From NCBI RefSeq assembly GCF_028583425.1, contig NC_072796.1:142795464-142859463 (forward strand): a stretch of DNA of 64,000 nucleotides, written 5' to 3'. The position numbers were made by a program, and so were the translations under genes. The notes under the pieces were generated by a model. The model saw only the letters and a list, made by a program, of their open reading frames with translations, made no database searches and was not told the DNA's origin. The stretch comes from Eublepharis macularius. Its lineage: Eukaryota > Chordata > Lepidosauria > Squamata > Eublepharidae. Below, one piece after another: positions 34,101 to 43,739 of this stretch (within the stretch, counting starts at the first letter, position 1; the number at the start of each line of letters is the position of its first letter).

Positions 34101-37100
34101 GCAAAATAGTAGAGTTCAGTAGCACTTTGAAGATTAATCAACTTTATTGTAGCATAAGCTTTTGAGAACCACAGCTCTTTTTGTCAGATGCATCGTCAGC
34201 TTTTGAGAACCACAGCTCTCTTTGTCAGATGCATCGTCAGCTTTTGAGAACCACAGCTCTCTTCTCTTGCTACAAGAATCCCGATGAAATTCCTCTGTGC
34301 TCCTGCCCTGATTCATGTCCCAGCCATTTTACCAGTCCAACAGGTGAGGAGTGATTGGAGGCCCCTAGACATTGCCACCTATTGAACAGGAGCTGTGCTG
34401 CTGTTCTACCTGCTCCCTCACTGGACAAGCTCGAACCGCCCCCTCCCAGCGATACCATCTTACCTTGTGGAAGCAGTCATTGGAGGAGAGGTTGTGCCGG
34501 ATGGAGTCCTTCCAGCCCTGGTAGCCCTCCTTGAAGAAGGGGAAGAGGGTGCTGATCTCCTTGATGATCTGAAAGGGTGAGAAGCAGTGGAGGAGAAAAG
34601 ATCCCCAGGCATTAGTCCTGACAGCACCCCCCACCCTCACAGGTAACCCTAGAACAGGCACACTTCCCTTCTGGAAACTCAGCATAAACAAGCCTGTGGG
34701 ATTAACCCTGATCCCCGTTTCAATGGTAGGGAAGCATTGCAAAGGTGGACAAATACTCCCTAAACTCGTGTACCTGTGAGCCCACCTGGCTCAGGGCTGT
34801 CAGCTTTCCAACCAGCCCTTGCAGATGTGTCTTTTACAGTGGCAAACTCTCAGGAATGGCTTCAGACCCAGAGGTTGCTTTTTTCACGCTGCATGTAACA
34901 TCACATGCTGATTTGTACACATCCAATGGCCCTTAAGGGGATAAGGGCAGGCCAGGCCTTTTTCTGTGGCCAGTCGGCAACTCCAGTTACACATTTAAGG
35001 ACCACCAGTCATCATCAATTGATGGTGATACAGAATTCACTCTAACCGGAAACATACGGATCCTCTTGATGTCTTCTCCTCTTGCAAGGGGTCCAGGGCT
35101 GTGTATGTGGCATTCCTCCATTTTACCCTCCCAAGAACCTCGTGAAGTGGGTTAGATTGGGAGTCCAGTCCAAAGCCTCAGCTGGTTCTCTGAAGAGGCA
35201 GCATATGCATTTTCTTAAACCGGCCACCCTGTAAGCTTTGTGGCATAGCAGGGTACGAATCCAGGCAACCAGCCCTCCCCCCAGCATGCCACCCATTCCT
35301 CAAGACTCTAACTAAAAGTCCTAGTAGAGTTGCCATCTGGCCAGGAGACAAAGAATTTTGGCTGCAGCCGGGTATTTACTTGCTATATTTATCGTCCACC
35401 TTTGTCACCGAGACTCAAAGTGGATATGCAGAAATGGACTTGTGAGAGGTTTTGGCCAGCACAAGAGGACCTGCGGACATCACTTTAAGATGCTGTTAAA
35501 AACACGGGGTAGGAGTGGGTGGAAGATTGGCAGCTCTAATTCCTAAACCTTCCAGAATGGAACTCAGACCGGACTGAAAATGGCACGTAGCATAAAAACG
35601 TTTCCCATATCCAGACATCTAGATCTCTTGTCCCTGGAGAAAACATACCAGCAACTAGCACAATCTTGTGTGTGATTGTGTGTCTGAATGCTGCAGCTTG
35701 AAATCACAGAAAGAAAAAGGGGATGCGCCCGTGTGTTGTGGCAAATTGGTAAGTCTTCCATGCAGATTAACTCTAATTTCCCCTTCGAAGTGGGACCTGC
35801 CGTGGGGCTAGTCAAGGTCTGTCAAGACAAACTTGCAAATGCCCTACAGAGAACTTCATAGGAGGGGCACTGACTGACCCTGGTGGGGGATTCCTTCGGG
35901 TGCCCCATGTAGAATGCAGCCAAGTACAGGGATTCTTTACTGAGAAGAAGGGCTGGCATTCATACTGGGGGAGGGGGGATAATTTTGATAAGAAAGTGCA
36001 TGACTGCTAGAACTTTCTTAGCATGCAAAAAACACTGTCAGGGAACCAGAGGAGTTAGCTGTGTTAGTCTGCAGTAGCAAAATAGCAAAGAGTCCAGTAG
36101 CACCTTTAAGACTCACCAACTTTATGGTAGCATAAGCTTTCGAGAGCCAGAGCTCTCTCTGCTCATTCATTGCGGAGTGTTGGGCACTGTGCCCAGGAAG
36201 GCCCACTGGCTGCCCTGGGCCAGGCTTTAGGCAAGCTTGGCTCCTGGAAGAAAACTTCCAGAAGGTTCCCTTGGATGCTGGGATCCTGCCTCAGCCCCAC
36301 TCTCTGCAGCGCCTCCTCCCAGCAAAGCAATCTGCCCCCTGCTGGTTCTAATCCCCCAGCTGGTTTGGCTGACCCCTGACCTGGGGGGGGGAGATTTACA
36401 CTGCATACAGTAGGCTGAATGGGGCCGGCAGGGGACAGATGCCCGGGGGAGATAGCACTGGCAAGCCCCTTTCACAGATAACCCTGGCATGCAGCCCCCC
36501 CATCCTTTCGCTGACAACGGAAGGCCAGGAGCCATTGGGGAAGATGGGAGGGAGGGAGCCGCATCCAGAGCTCCCCAAATGCAGCCCCAGAACCACAGTC
36601 CATACCCGGAGGAGGCGCAGAGCGCGCTGCTGAGGACACCAGGCAGTATAAGCCACAATCCCGGCCTCCAGCCAAGATCCACAAAGCTGGCCCCAAGCCT
36701 CTTCCCACTGAAGCTCCTCTCACCTTTTTTGATGGGGGGGTGGGGGGGTTCAGGGGTCTTGCGTGTGGTTCCGTTTCAAGCCCCACTTCAGGCAGGCGGA
36801 AGGGGACCCCTAACGCCCGGGCCGCCTCTGCCCCTCACTTGCACGAATAATAATAATAATAATGGTGACGGGGCCAGGGTGGCTTTCAGCCCCGGGCGCA
36901 GCAGCCTCCAGTCCGGGCTGGAGCCCTCGGGCCCGCGGCAGGCCGTCGGGGAGGCGGCCTGGGCGGAAGAGCGAGGCTCCCGCCGGCGGCCCCTCGAGGG
37001 CTCCTTACCTGCGAGAGCTTGAGCCTGCGCTCGGGGGCGGCGCGGATGACCAGCGCGATCATGGCCAGGTAGGTGTAGGGGGGCTTGGGGTGGCGGTGGT

Positions 37101-37227
37101 AGCGCTTCTGCTTCGCCTTCGCCTTGGCTCGCTGGCTCGGCCCGCCGGCCGCCCCCTCGACGGGCTGCGAGGCCGCGCTGGCCCCTGGCCCGGCCGAGGC
37201 CGAGCTCCCATCCTCGGGCGCAGACAT
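31176..37227 (-). CDS. FOXH1: FOXH1, copy B (forkhead plus FM and SIM)
   Basis: Nodal/Activin pathway forkhead factor that recruits activated Smad2/3-Smad4 to target genes. Three exons on the minus strand: 37227-37009, 34568-34464 and 32147-31176, phase 0 junctions, 431 residues. The ATG at 37227 begins [10 protein letters not shown] basic run [12 protein letters not shown] precedes the forkhead KPPYTYLAM, which continues as [13 protein letters not shown] in exon 2 and KGNFWTV in exon 3. The FM motif [12 protein letters not shown] is at 31863-31898 and the [13 protein letters not shown] at 31269-31298, both as known for FOXH1. [15 protein letters not shown] in between also matches the human protein. 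Exon count, motif order and length fit a complete FOXH1, so this is the better candidate for the ancestral function. Its 5' end is in a strong CpG island. Confidence 0.95.
32235..32575 (-). mobile_element. L2-type LINE 3' region, reversed
   Basis: On the minus strand it reads 'EKAFSIGGPIFW' type sequence near 32550-32510 and ends in the reversed 'tatgccacctctccaccca' tail near 32265. Confidence 0.55.
32828..32962. mobile_element. Palindromic MITE with inner deletion
   Basis: The left arm is present to 'cttcgtcagatg', then the sequence jumps to the outer right arm 'ctattttgcaactacagac'. The inner right arm is lost. Confidence 0.75.
33178..33760 (-). mobile_element. CR1 3' region, reversed, with AT-rich insert
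   Basis: Starts 'atcgtagggttggaagggac' and 'agtccaaccccctacacaat' (CR1 3' end, reversed). It resumes at about 33480 with 'caggatccctagccgaactg' and 'gcttcctgaccccaaggtgg'. About 33310-33475 is AT-rich and looks inserted. Confidence 0.65.
33955..34025 (+). mobile_element. CR1 3' end
   Basis: 'cagtggactagatgggccat' and 'gactgatccagcagggctct' are the 3' end of the CR1 subfamily seen at 26035-26515. Confidence 0.65.
34045..34275. mobile_element. Palindromic MITE with 41-bp tandem core
   Basis: A left arm (with a short repeat of 'tgttagtctgtagt') leads into the core 'agcttttgagaaccacagct', which recurs at 34157, 34198 and 34239, exactly 41 bp apart. The right arm is missing. Confidence 0.85.
34569..37008 (-). 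other. FOXH1 copy B intron 1
   Basis: Largely unique sequence with a reversed LINE tail near 35380-35430 and a half MITE at 36038-36160. Its last few hundred bases belong to the CpG island around exon 1. An (AAT)n stretch lies at 36845-36862. Confidence 0.5.
36038..36160. mobile_element. Palindromic MITE, left arm only
   Basis: 'cagaggagttagctgtgtta' through 'agctttcgagagccagagct'; the right arm is absent. Confidence 0.8.
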
Positions 37228-38640
37228 GGCCAGAGCCCCGGCGGGTGAAGGGCGGCCTGGGCCGTCGGGCGGGCTCCCCAGCACTGGAGCCCGGAGGGCG
37301 GCTGGCCCCGGGGGCGGGGGCGGGAGCGGGAGGAGGGCCGGGGTGGGGTGGGCGTTTGGGAGCAATTAGCATCTGGCGGGGAGGGGCCGTCCCGGAGGGG
37401 TGCCCGTCGCCAGGAAGCCACCTTGGGCAGGCGCGCCCGAGCAGCTTCCCATTCGGGGTGGGGTGGGGGGGTGCAACGAGGCCGCTCTCTTCCCTGGAAG
37501 GAGGTGCGCGCTGCCGCTGGCCAATCCCCCCCCCAGGCAGCCCAGCCCCCCAGCCCCGACGGAGCGCCCAGCGCCAGCGGCCCGCCCGTGGATGCCCAGC
37601 CACCTCGAAGGGCCTCGGAGGCGTCTTGGGGCGGGGGGCTCGCCTGGCCTTGGCCTAAAACGGTGGCGCATCACCCGTGGAAGGCCCGACGCCCTACTCC
37701 CGCAGCCCGCGCGCGGGTCCCCGCCGGTTCCGCCTCTGGCGCTCGCAGCCCCGACGGCGTCCTTTGTGCAAACCGGCGCTGCCCGGCACTGCGGAGGCCG
37801 CCCTCGGCCGCCCTCGCGCGCCTTTGCCGCCCCTTCTGCCCGATGGGTTGCGACTGCGAAGTGCTGGGAACGTCCTGGCGCCCCGACGGCCAAGAGGGCC
37901 CAGCTGCGAATCTGTCTGCGGGATGTTTTTCTCCCCCCTCCCCGGCGAATAACCAGCGCCTGGGGACCAGGCGGCCCGCCCGTGCCCCGCTGCGCCCCCT
38001 CGCCGGCGCCCCAGCCGCGCGGGCCTCTGCAGGCGAGCGCCCAAGGGCCGCCGTGGGGCTTCAGCGCGGCCCAGGCAGGCCCCTTCGCGCCGGGCCCTCC
38101 CTCCTCCCCCTGCCCGAGGGCCCGGCTGGGCTCCGTCTGCGGGGAGCTGCAGAGGCCGCGGCGGAAGGCGAGGCTCAGGCAATCCACATCGGGCGCCTCG
38201 GCTGCCGTCTGGCCTGCGGGGATCCCCAGACAGAAGTCCTGCCCTGCCCCGGGATGCCCGCGAGGGAGGAGGGCCATTGAGATGCAAATGGCACTGCCCC
38301 TCCCCGGCCTCCCTGGCCCGGGCGCTCGGAGGCGCGGCGGAACCCACCCCCGGCGCCCCTTCTTTGCGCCTCCACTTGCGCGCCTCTTCAGCCCGTTTGC
38401 CCCGCCAGGCAACTTCCTCTCCCTTTCGCTCGCCCTTGGAAGCCCCGTCTGAGTTCCGTCTAGGAGGCGCCGGCTGGGGGTGAGGAGCCCCGAAAGAGGT
38501 CTTTGGAAAGGCCGCCCGGTGCCATTCCTCGGTTCCCTTCTCCGAAGAGCCCCTTCCCCCCCGCCCGTGCTCAGCGGACACCAAGTGTGGGGAACTTCCC
38601 GTGCCGGCTCAAAATGCGCTTCTTTGGCAGGTGCGAAACG
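37228..38640 (-). promoter_or_regulatory. CpG island and promoter region of FOXH1 copy B
   Basis: Dense in CpG, with many CGC/GCG clusters continuing from exon 1 up to about 38.6 kb. It opens many long overlapping frames on both strands, as GC-rich islands do; none has a recognisable domain. The transcription start is not marked by a clear TATA box. Confidence 0.7.
37358..37371 (-). promoter_or_regulatory. Motif shared by both FOXH1 5' regions (copy B)
   Basis: GGGAGCAATTAGCA, 131 nt upstream of the ATG, differs at one base from the copy A site at 16743-16756. It contains a TAATTG homeodomain-type core. Confidence 0.4.
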
Positions 38641-38939
38641 GTGGGCTTCCCCCCCCCCCTTGATGCGGCTTTTTTTTTTTTTTGCTCTGCCGGTCTCGCT
38701 CTGTTGCTGCTGCAGCCGCTGTCAGCCAGGCCGATAGACTGGATGGTTTGATGCGGGGGAGGGGAAATCAAATATTGTTTATAGCGTGTTGATTGCCTGT
38801 AAGTCCGCATGTAGGTCTTCTAAATGTTAAGAAGGAGCAGAGACGCGTGGCAACTGGCAACAGACGCCCCATGGCAAGGGAGCCTGAAGCAAGGGGCTTG
38901 TCTGGAGGCAATGAGGTTGGGTGAGCCCAGGCGTGCCCC

Positions 38940-39112
38940 CAGGATGGTTTGCCAGGTGGTCCAGGTAACCTGATCTTGTCAGATCTCAGAGGCTAAGCAG
39001 GATCGGCCCCAGTCAGAATTTCTATGAGAGACCCACCAAGGAAGAGGCAGGCAATGGCGAACCACTTCTGAAAACCCAACTGGTTGCCAGAAGTCAGATA
39101 AGAATTCACATC
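38940..39112 (+). mobile_element. 5S-rRNA-derived SINE
   Basis: 'agaggctaagcaggatcggc' with a diverged 'atgagagacccaccaagg' and 'caggcaatggcgaaccactt'. Same family as 21022-21237, more decayed. Confidence 0.75.
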
Positions 39113-39304
39113 AGCACCCCCCCCCCAAGGATGCGGAGCAGATCCCGGAAGAAACGTGCTGCAGCCCCCTGCTTGGCCTCATCTTGCCCCTCCCCTCTCA
39201 GCATATTCAAATAGTACCAGATTAGCATGGGAGGGGCAAAAGACACTCCAGCAGGAATGCTCCTGAGGACACAGAGTTGGGTCAGAGGGGGGATTTCAGC
39301 ATGG

Positions 39305-40545
39305 GGTGATAGATCCAGGGGAGGTAGCCATGTTAGCCTGTAGATGCAAAATAGTAAAGAGCACCTTTAAGACAAACCAACTTTATTGTAGTATAAGCTT
39401 TCAAGAACCACAGCTCTCTTCGTCAGATGCATCTGACGAGAGCTGTGGTTCTCAAAAGCTTATGCTACAATATAGTTGCATCTGACTAAGAGAGCTGTGG
39501 TTCTCGAAAGCTTATGCTATAATAAAATTGCATCTGACAAAGAGGCTGTGGTTCTCAAAAGCTTATGCCACAATAAAGTTGCATCTGACAAAGAGAGCTG
39601 TGGTTCTCGAAAGCTTATGCTACAATATAGTTGCATCTGACTAAGAGAGCTGTGGTTCTCAAAAGCTTATGCTACAATAAAGTTGCATCTTACGTAGAGA
39701 GCTGTGATTCTCGAAAGCTTATGCTATAATAAAATTGCATCTGACAAAGAGAGCTGTGGTTCTCAAAAGCTTATGCTACAATATAGTTGCATCTAAGAGA
39801 GCTGTGGTTCTTGAAAGCTTACGCTACAATAAAGTTGCCTCTGACAAAGAGAGCTGTGGTTCTCAAAAGCTTATGCTACAATATAGTTGCCTCTGACGAA
39901 GAGAGCTGTGGTTCCCAAAAGCTTATGCTATAATAAAATTGCATCTGACAAAGAGAGCTGTGGTTCTCAAAAGCTTATGCCACAATAAAGTTGCATCTGA
40001 CAAAGAGAGCTGTGGTTCTCGAAAGCTTATGCTACAATATAGTTGCATCTGACTAAGAGAGCTGTGGTTCTCAAAAGCTTATGCTACAATAAAGTTGCAT
40101 CTGACGTAGAGAGCTGTGATTCTCGAAAGCTTATGCTATAATAAAATTGCATCTGACAAAGAGAGCTGTGGTTCTCAAAAGCTTATGCTACAATATAGTT
40201 GCATCTAAGAGAGCTGTGGTTCTCGAAAGCTTATGCTACAATAAAGTTGTATCTGATGAAGAGAGCTTTGGTTCTCAAAAGCTTATGCTACAATAAAGTT
40301 GCATCTGACGTAGAGAGCTGTGATTCTCGAAAGCTTATGCTATAATAAAATTGCATCTGACAAAGAGAGCTGTGGTCCTCGAAAGCTTATGCTACAATAT
40401 AGTTGCATCTGACTAAGAGAGCTGTGGTTCTCGAAAGCTTATGCTACAATGAAGTTGTATCTGACAAAGAGAGCTGTGGTTCTTGAAAGCTTATGCTACA
40501 ATAAAGTTGGTTGGTCTTAAAGGGGCACCTGGACTCTTTAGTACT
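39305..40545 (+). repeat. 21-unit satellite-like array born from the palindromic MITE
   Basis: A complete left MITE arm (39305-39425) is followed by 21 head-to-tail copies of the inner right arm, about 52 bp each, then a partial outer right arm ('ggttggtcttaaagg'). Each unit runs 'ttgcatctgac', 'gagagctgtggttctc', 'aaagcttatgct', then 'acaataaag', 'acaatatag' or 'ataataaaa'. Every unit carries AAGCTT, so HindIII sites recur about every 52 bp. Two units (near 39790 and 40200) share a 6-bp deletion. All units have one orientation. Confidence 0.95.
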
Positions 40546-41239
40546 TAGCATGTGGTGATGTCAATGTTATTGTGTGATGCCATTGCTTGCTTGCCCACTG
40601 TGCGATTGACGCCTGACATCCCAGAGCTGCCCAACATGATGTCTGAAGAAGTGAGCTGACTCTTGAAAGCTTACATGCTAAGGTGCCACTGGACTCGCCT
40701 CCTGCTGCCCAATAAACGGGCACCAACTCTGATGTGGGCATCAAGTCCCCTCGTGCTGGACCTGTCAGGTGCCGTGTTTGGCCAAGGCCAGCTGGGGCGT
40801 GCAGAGCGACTGAGAAGGCTGGCCCAGGCCACTGGCAGGGCAAAGAACCCTCTCACCCCTGGCAGGGGCCAAGAGTGGAACTTGCTTTCTGAAGGTGGCC
40901 AAAAGGAGAGCCTGCGAGGGGACAGCCCTCCCTACCCGCCCACCCCCCCAGTTGACTAACACAGCTGTGGCAGGGAGGGGTCAGCCTAACTGCGCTTAGA
41001 TAGGCCCCCCCTGGGGGGCAGGGAGAGCTCCCCCCCTGCCTCAGCCTCTGCTGCTCTCAGCCTCTCGTCTCCGCCCCCCCCCCCCCCCAGTTTGATGGTT
41101 TTTGTTCTGCATTTTCTGTGTTTGCTCTTGCATTCATCCTTCAAGACTCCTGGTGACCAGTCGATTAAGTGCAAGTACAGAGTATGGCCCAGTGCCTCTC
41201 TCGTGGGCACCCCAGGGCATCTGTACTCCCCCCTCCATG

Positions 41240-41450
41240 TCTTGGGGTGTTTATTTGCTTGCTTGCTTAATTTATACCAGACCTTTCTGCCCACTGGGGA
41301 CACAAAGCAATTTAACATTATTCTCCTCTCCACTATGTTATCCTCACAACAGCCCTGTGAGGTAGGTTAGGCGGAGCATGATGGCCCAAGGTCACCCTGA
41401 AAGCATGCCACACCAGGCTAGCTTCTTCTCTCTACTCTACTGTGCCACAG
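41240..41450 (-). mobile_element. SINE, reversed
   Basis: 'cacaacagccctgtgaggta' and 'ggcccaaggtcaccctgaaa' match the body of the tRNA-derived SINE in reverse; the head is decayed. Confidence 0.5.
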
Positions 41451-42439
41451 AGCAGGTAGCGGTACAAACCTTGGCTCCTATCCAAGTGTGCCACAAAGCT
41501 CTGGTGACACGTCTTCTAGTTTGATCTGTTTGAGCGCTGAACCTTTGGGGAAAGAATAAGGCTGCAGCCACCTCACGCCTCCTGTGGGCCTTCCCCACCA
41601 CCCAGCAAAGGGACGGTGCGGGCAGGCTCAGACGGGCTCTGTGGTTCACCATGATCCCGAGCTTGCCCACAGAGCAGGAGCCCCCCGCCCTGGCACAGCT
41701 CGTGTGGAATTCTGGACTCAGCCTGGGGAGACCTGGATCAAACCCCGCTCTGACATGCTGTTCTCCAGCTGGCCTAGGGCTGTCAGTCCAACCTGCCTCA
41801 CAGGGCTGTTGTGAGGGGCAAGGGAGAACCACCCTGACCTTCTTGGAGGAAGGGTAGGATAAAAACATACTAGATGGAGCTAGAAATGATGTCCGTCTGT
41901 TGGTCCTTCTCTCTTGACTCCATACAGTCTATATTTTAGACCATGGACATTTCGAAGACAGAAATGCCTCCTGTGGCTGGCCTCGGGTTTGAATGCACTC
42001 TGTGGCAAAGGGGCTGCAAACTACAATTTTCCAGGATTCCCCCTCCGGGCACAAGGAACAAGGCCTGTTAAACTGGGTGTAGTAGGACTGAAATAAAGTA
42101 TACTGTAGATGGGTCAGGCAGGTGGCTCTCTCTTGCAAAGGTCTATGTATAACTTGGCAGCCAAACGCCTCTTGAGCATATCAAATGCTGAGATGGGATC
42201 AGCCACTCCCTGCCCATGTTAGATCCTGCGGGCAATGCTGATCTGGGAAGAACTTGGCCAGAACGCGGCAGACCCGCCTGGCAGTTTCCTGGGGGACAAA
42301 TGGTTGTAGCTGACTTTGGGGGAAGAGACGTGGCGGTCTGGCTGGGGAGTGTCGGGGAGATCCCTGGGAAGCCTGGTGAAAGGCTTGGGCGAGGGGCTGC
42401 AGGTCAGAGGCCCTGCTTTGCACACTGAAGGCTCCCTCC

Positions 42440-42680
42440 CAGTTCAGTGAGAAGCACGAGCCAGGGCTCGGATCCCCTGACCCTTTCTTATGCGCCCCTG
42501 AGCATCACTTTAGGGTCAGGAAGAAATTTCCCTCTGGGCCATATTGGCCAGGGGTCCTGATTTTTTTGGCTTTTCTCTGGTCACTTGGGGAGTTGGATAG
42601 CTGTGAATCTCCTGCACTGTGCAGGGGGTTGGACTAGATGACCTTTGGAGTCCTTCCCGCTCTCTGTTTCAGTCTCTGAT
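42440..42680 (+). mobile_element. CR1 3' UTR and end
   Basis: 'gtcaggaagaaatttccctc' and 'gcagggggttggactagatg' are typical of the lizard CR1 3' end. Confidence 0.75.
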
Positions 42681-43124
42681 GTGCCTCCAGCTAACAGCTT
42701 GCAAAGACTCTCTGCTTTCCACCTGGGGCTCTGCAGAGCGCCTGCCGGGAAGGGCAGGTAGTACAGAATTGTGACCATCTGTGCATGAGTGGGATGAACA
42801 GGAAGAGCGCTGAATGAGCATCTTGCTGGCTCCTGTCGCCCAGGATTTGCCAGACAGGGCCACAGACTCAACTTGGCCCCGAGGCCAGGGCTGCCTCAGA
42901 GACGGTGGGCCATTTCTCTCTCTCTGGCACTTCGGTGATAAGGGCTTTTTTTGGCAGGGTCTGTATTGAGTTTTGCAAATATAAGTCTGATGTGCGTTAC
43001 TGGCAGGAGCAGAGGTGGGGGGATGAGAGGGGGGGATCTGCCCTTCCTCTTGGGTCTTCTTCAGCACTGGGAAATTAACTGGGAAGCACCACCGGGTGGG
43101 ATGCCTCTCGATCGTCACTGAGGT

Positions 43125-43130
43125 TTTATT
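43125..43130 (-). terminator. Candidate poly(A) signal of the minus-strand gene
   Basis: AATAAA on the minus strand, about 610 nt past the stop of the gene at 43740-50092, followed downstream by a GGTGGTG-containing stretch. No nearer AATAAA is evident. Confidence 0.4.
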
Positions 43131-43739
43131 GGAATGAGCACCCCGGCTGCACCAAGAAGATCCGGCTGCCCCTTCTTCCGAGAAAGGCCTTTTGTGGCAT
43201 CAACCAGGCATGGCCTGGTACGATCTCCCTGCGGGACAGTCCACTTGACCCCCTTCCCACACAGGACCAGTCTTTGGGGAGCAACCTTAGCCTCAGGAAG
43301 AAATCTGAGCGGACTGGCTGGGATACCATAACCTGTTTCACCTGGTCCTTAGAGGTGTTGGCTTTGCCCTCTCAAGCTCCCCACAGCGGCCCCCGCACCC
43401 CCTGCCTTACCCCTCTGTTTCCTTGGGGCTGCTAATGGTATCGCCCGCCTACTTGGAGGCAGGACCCCAAAGCCACAGGGCAAGAGGCGGGGCAGGGGCT
43501 CCCTGCTCTCCTGACCGGCCACCAGAGGCTGGCTCTGGAGATGAGTTCCAGTCACGGCTCTGGCGCCAGCTCCCTTCCCTTCAGGGACGGGGCCTGCCCT
43601 GCCCTGCGCTTGCTGGCCGGGCTCAGTGCCTGACTGCAGACCCTCTGAAGCCTCCTCCGTGGCATGACTCCATAGACGGCTTCGCTGCCCGGTGACGGCC
43701 GACTGCCTCTGCTCGTTGCTGGGCCCTCAGCCTGGGAAG

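Larger units (their letters stand above)
32148..34463 (-). other. FOXH1 copy B intron 2, repeat-filled
   Basis: Holds a reversed LINE end (32235-32575), a deleted MITE (32828-32962), a reversed CR1 3' region with an AT-rich insert (33178-33760), a CR1 3' end (33955-34025) and a MITE with a 41-bp tandem core (34045-34275). Confidence 0.6.
40546..43690. other. Spacer between copy B and the unrecognised gene
   Basis: Contains an old MITE piece near 40630-40700, a reversed SINE-like stretch at 41240-41450, a SINE-like stretch at 41690-41870 and a CR1 end at 42440-42680. A C run lies near 41080. No coding exon recognised; the left part of 43.1-43.7 kb may be 3' UTR of the minus-strand gene. Confidence 0.5.

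Noticed and set aside
38181-38188. AATCCACA, a FOXH1-type binding site upstream of copy B
   Set aside because: A single 8-base match in more than 1 kb is expected by chance; no adjacent clear Smad box cluster was seen.
37348-38584. Several overlapping frames of about 300-350 codons on both strands
   Set aside because: They lie in the CpG island upstream of FOXH1 copy B, where stop codons are rare; none has a domain, conserved start or splice logic.
39305-40545. CRISPR-like regular repeats
   Set aside because: Units are adjacent without unique spacers and derive from a eukaryotic MITE arm; the genome is vertebrate.
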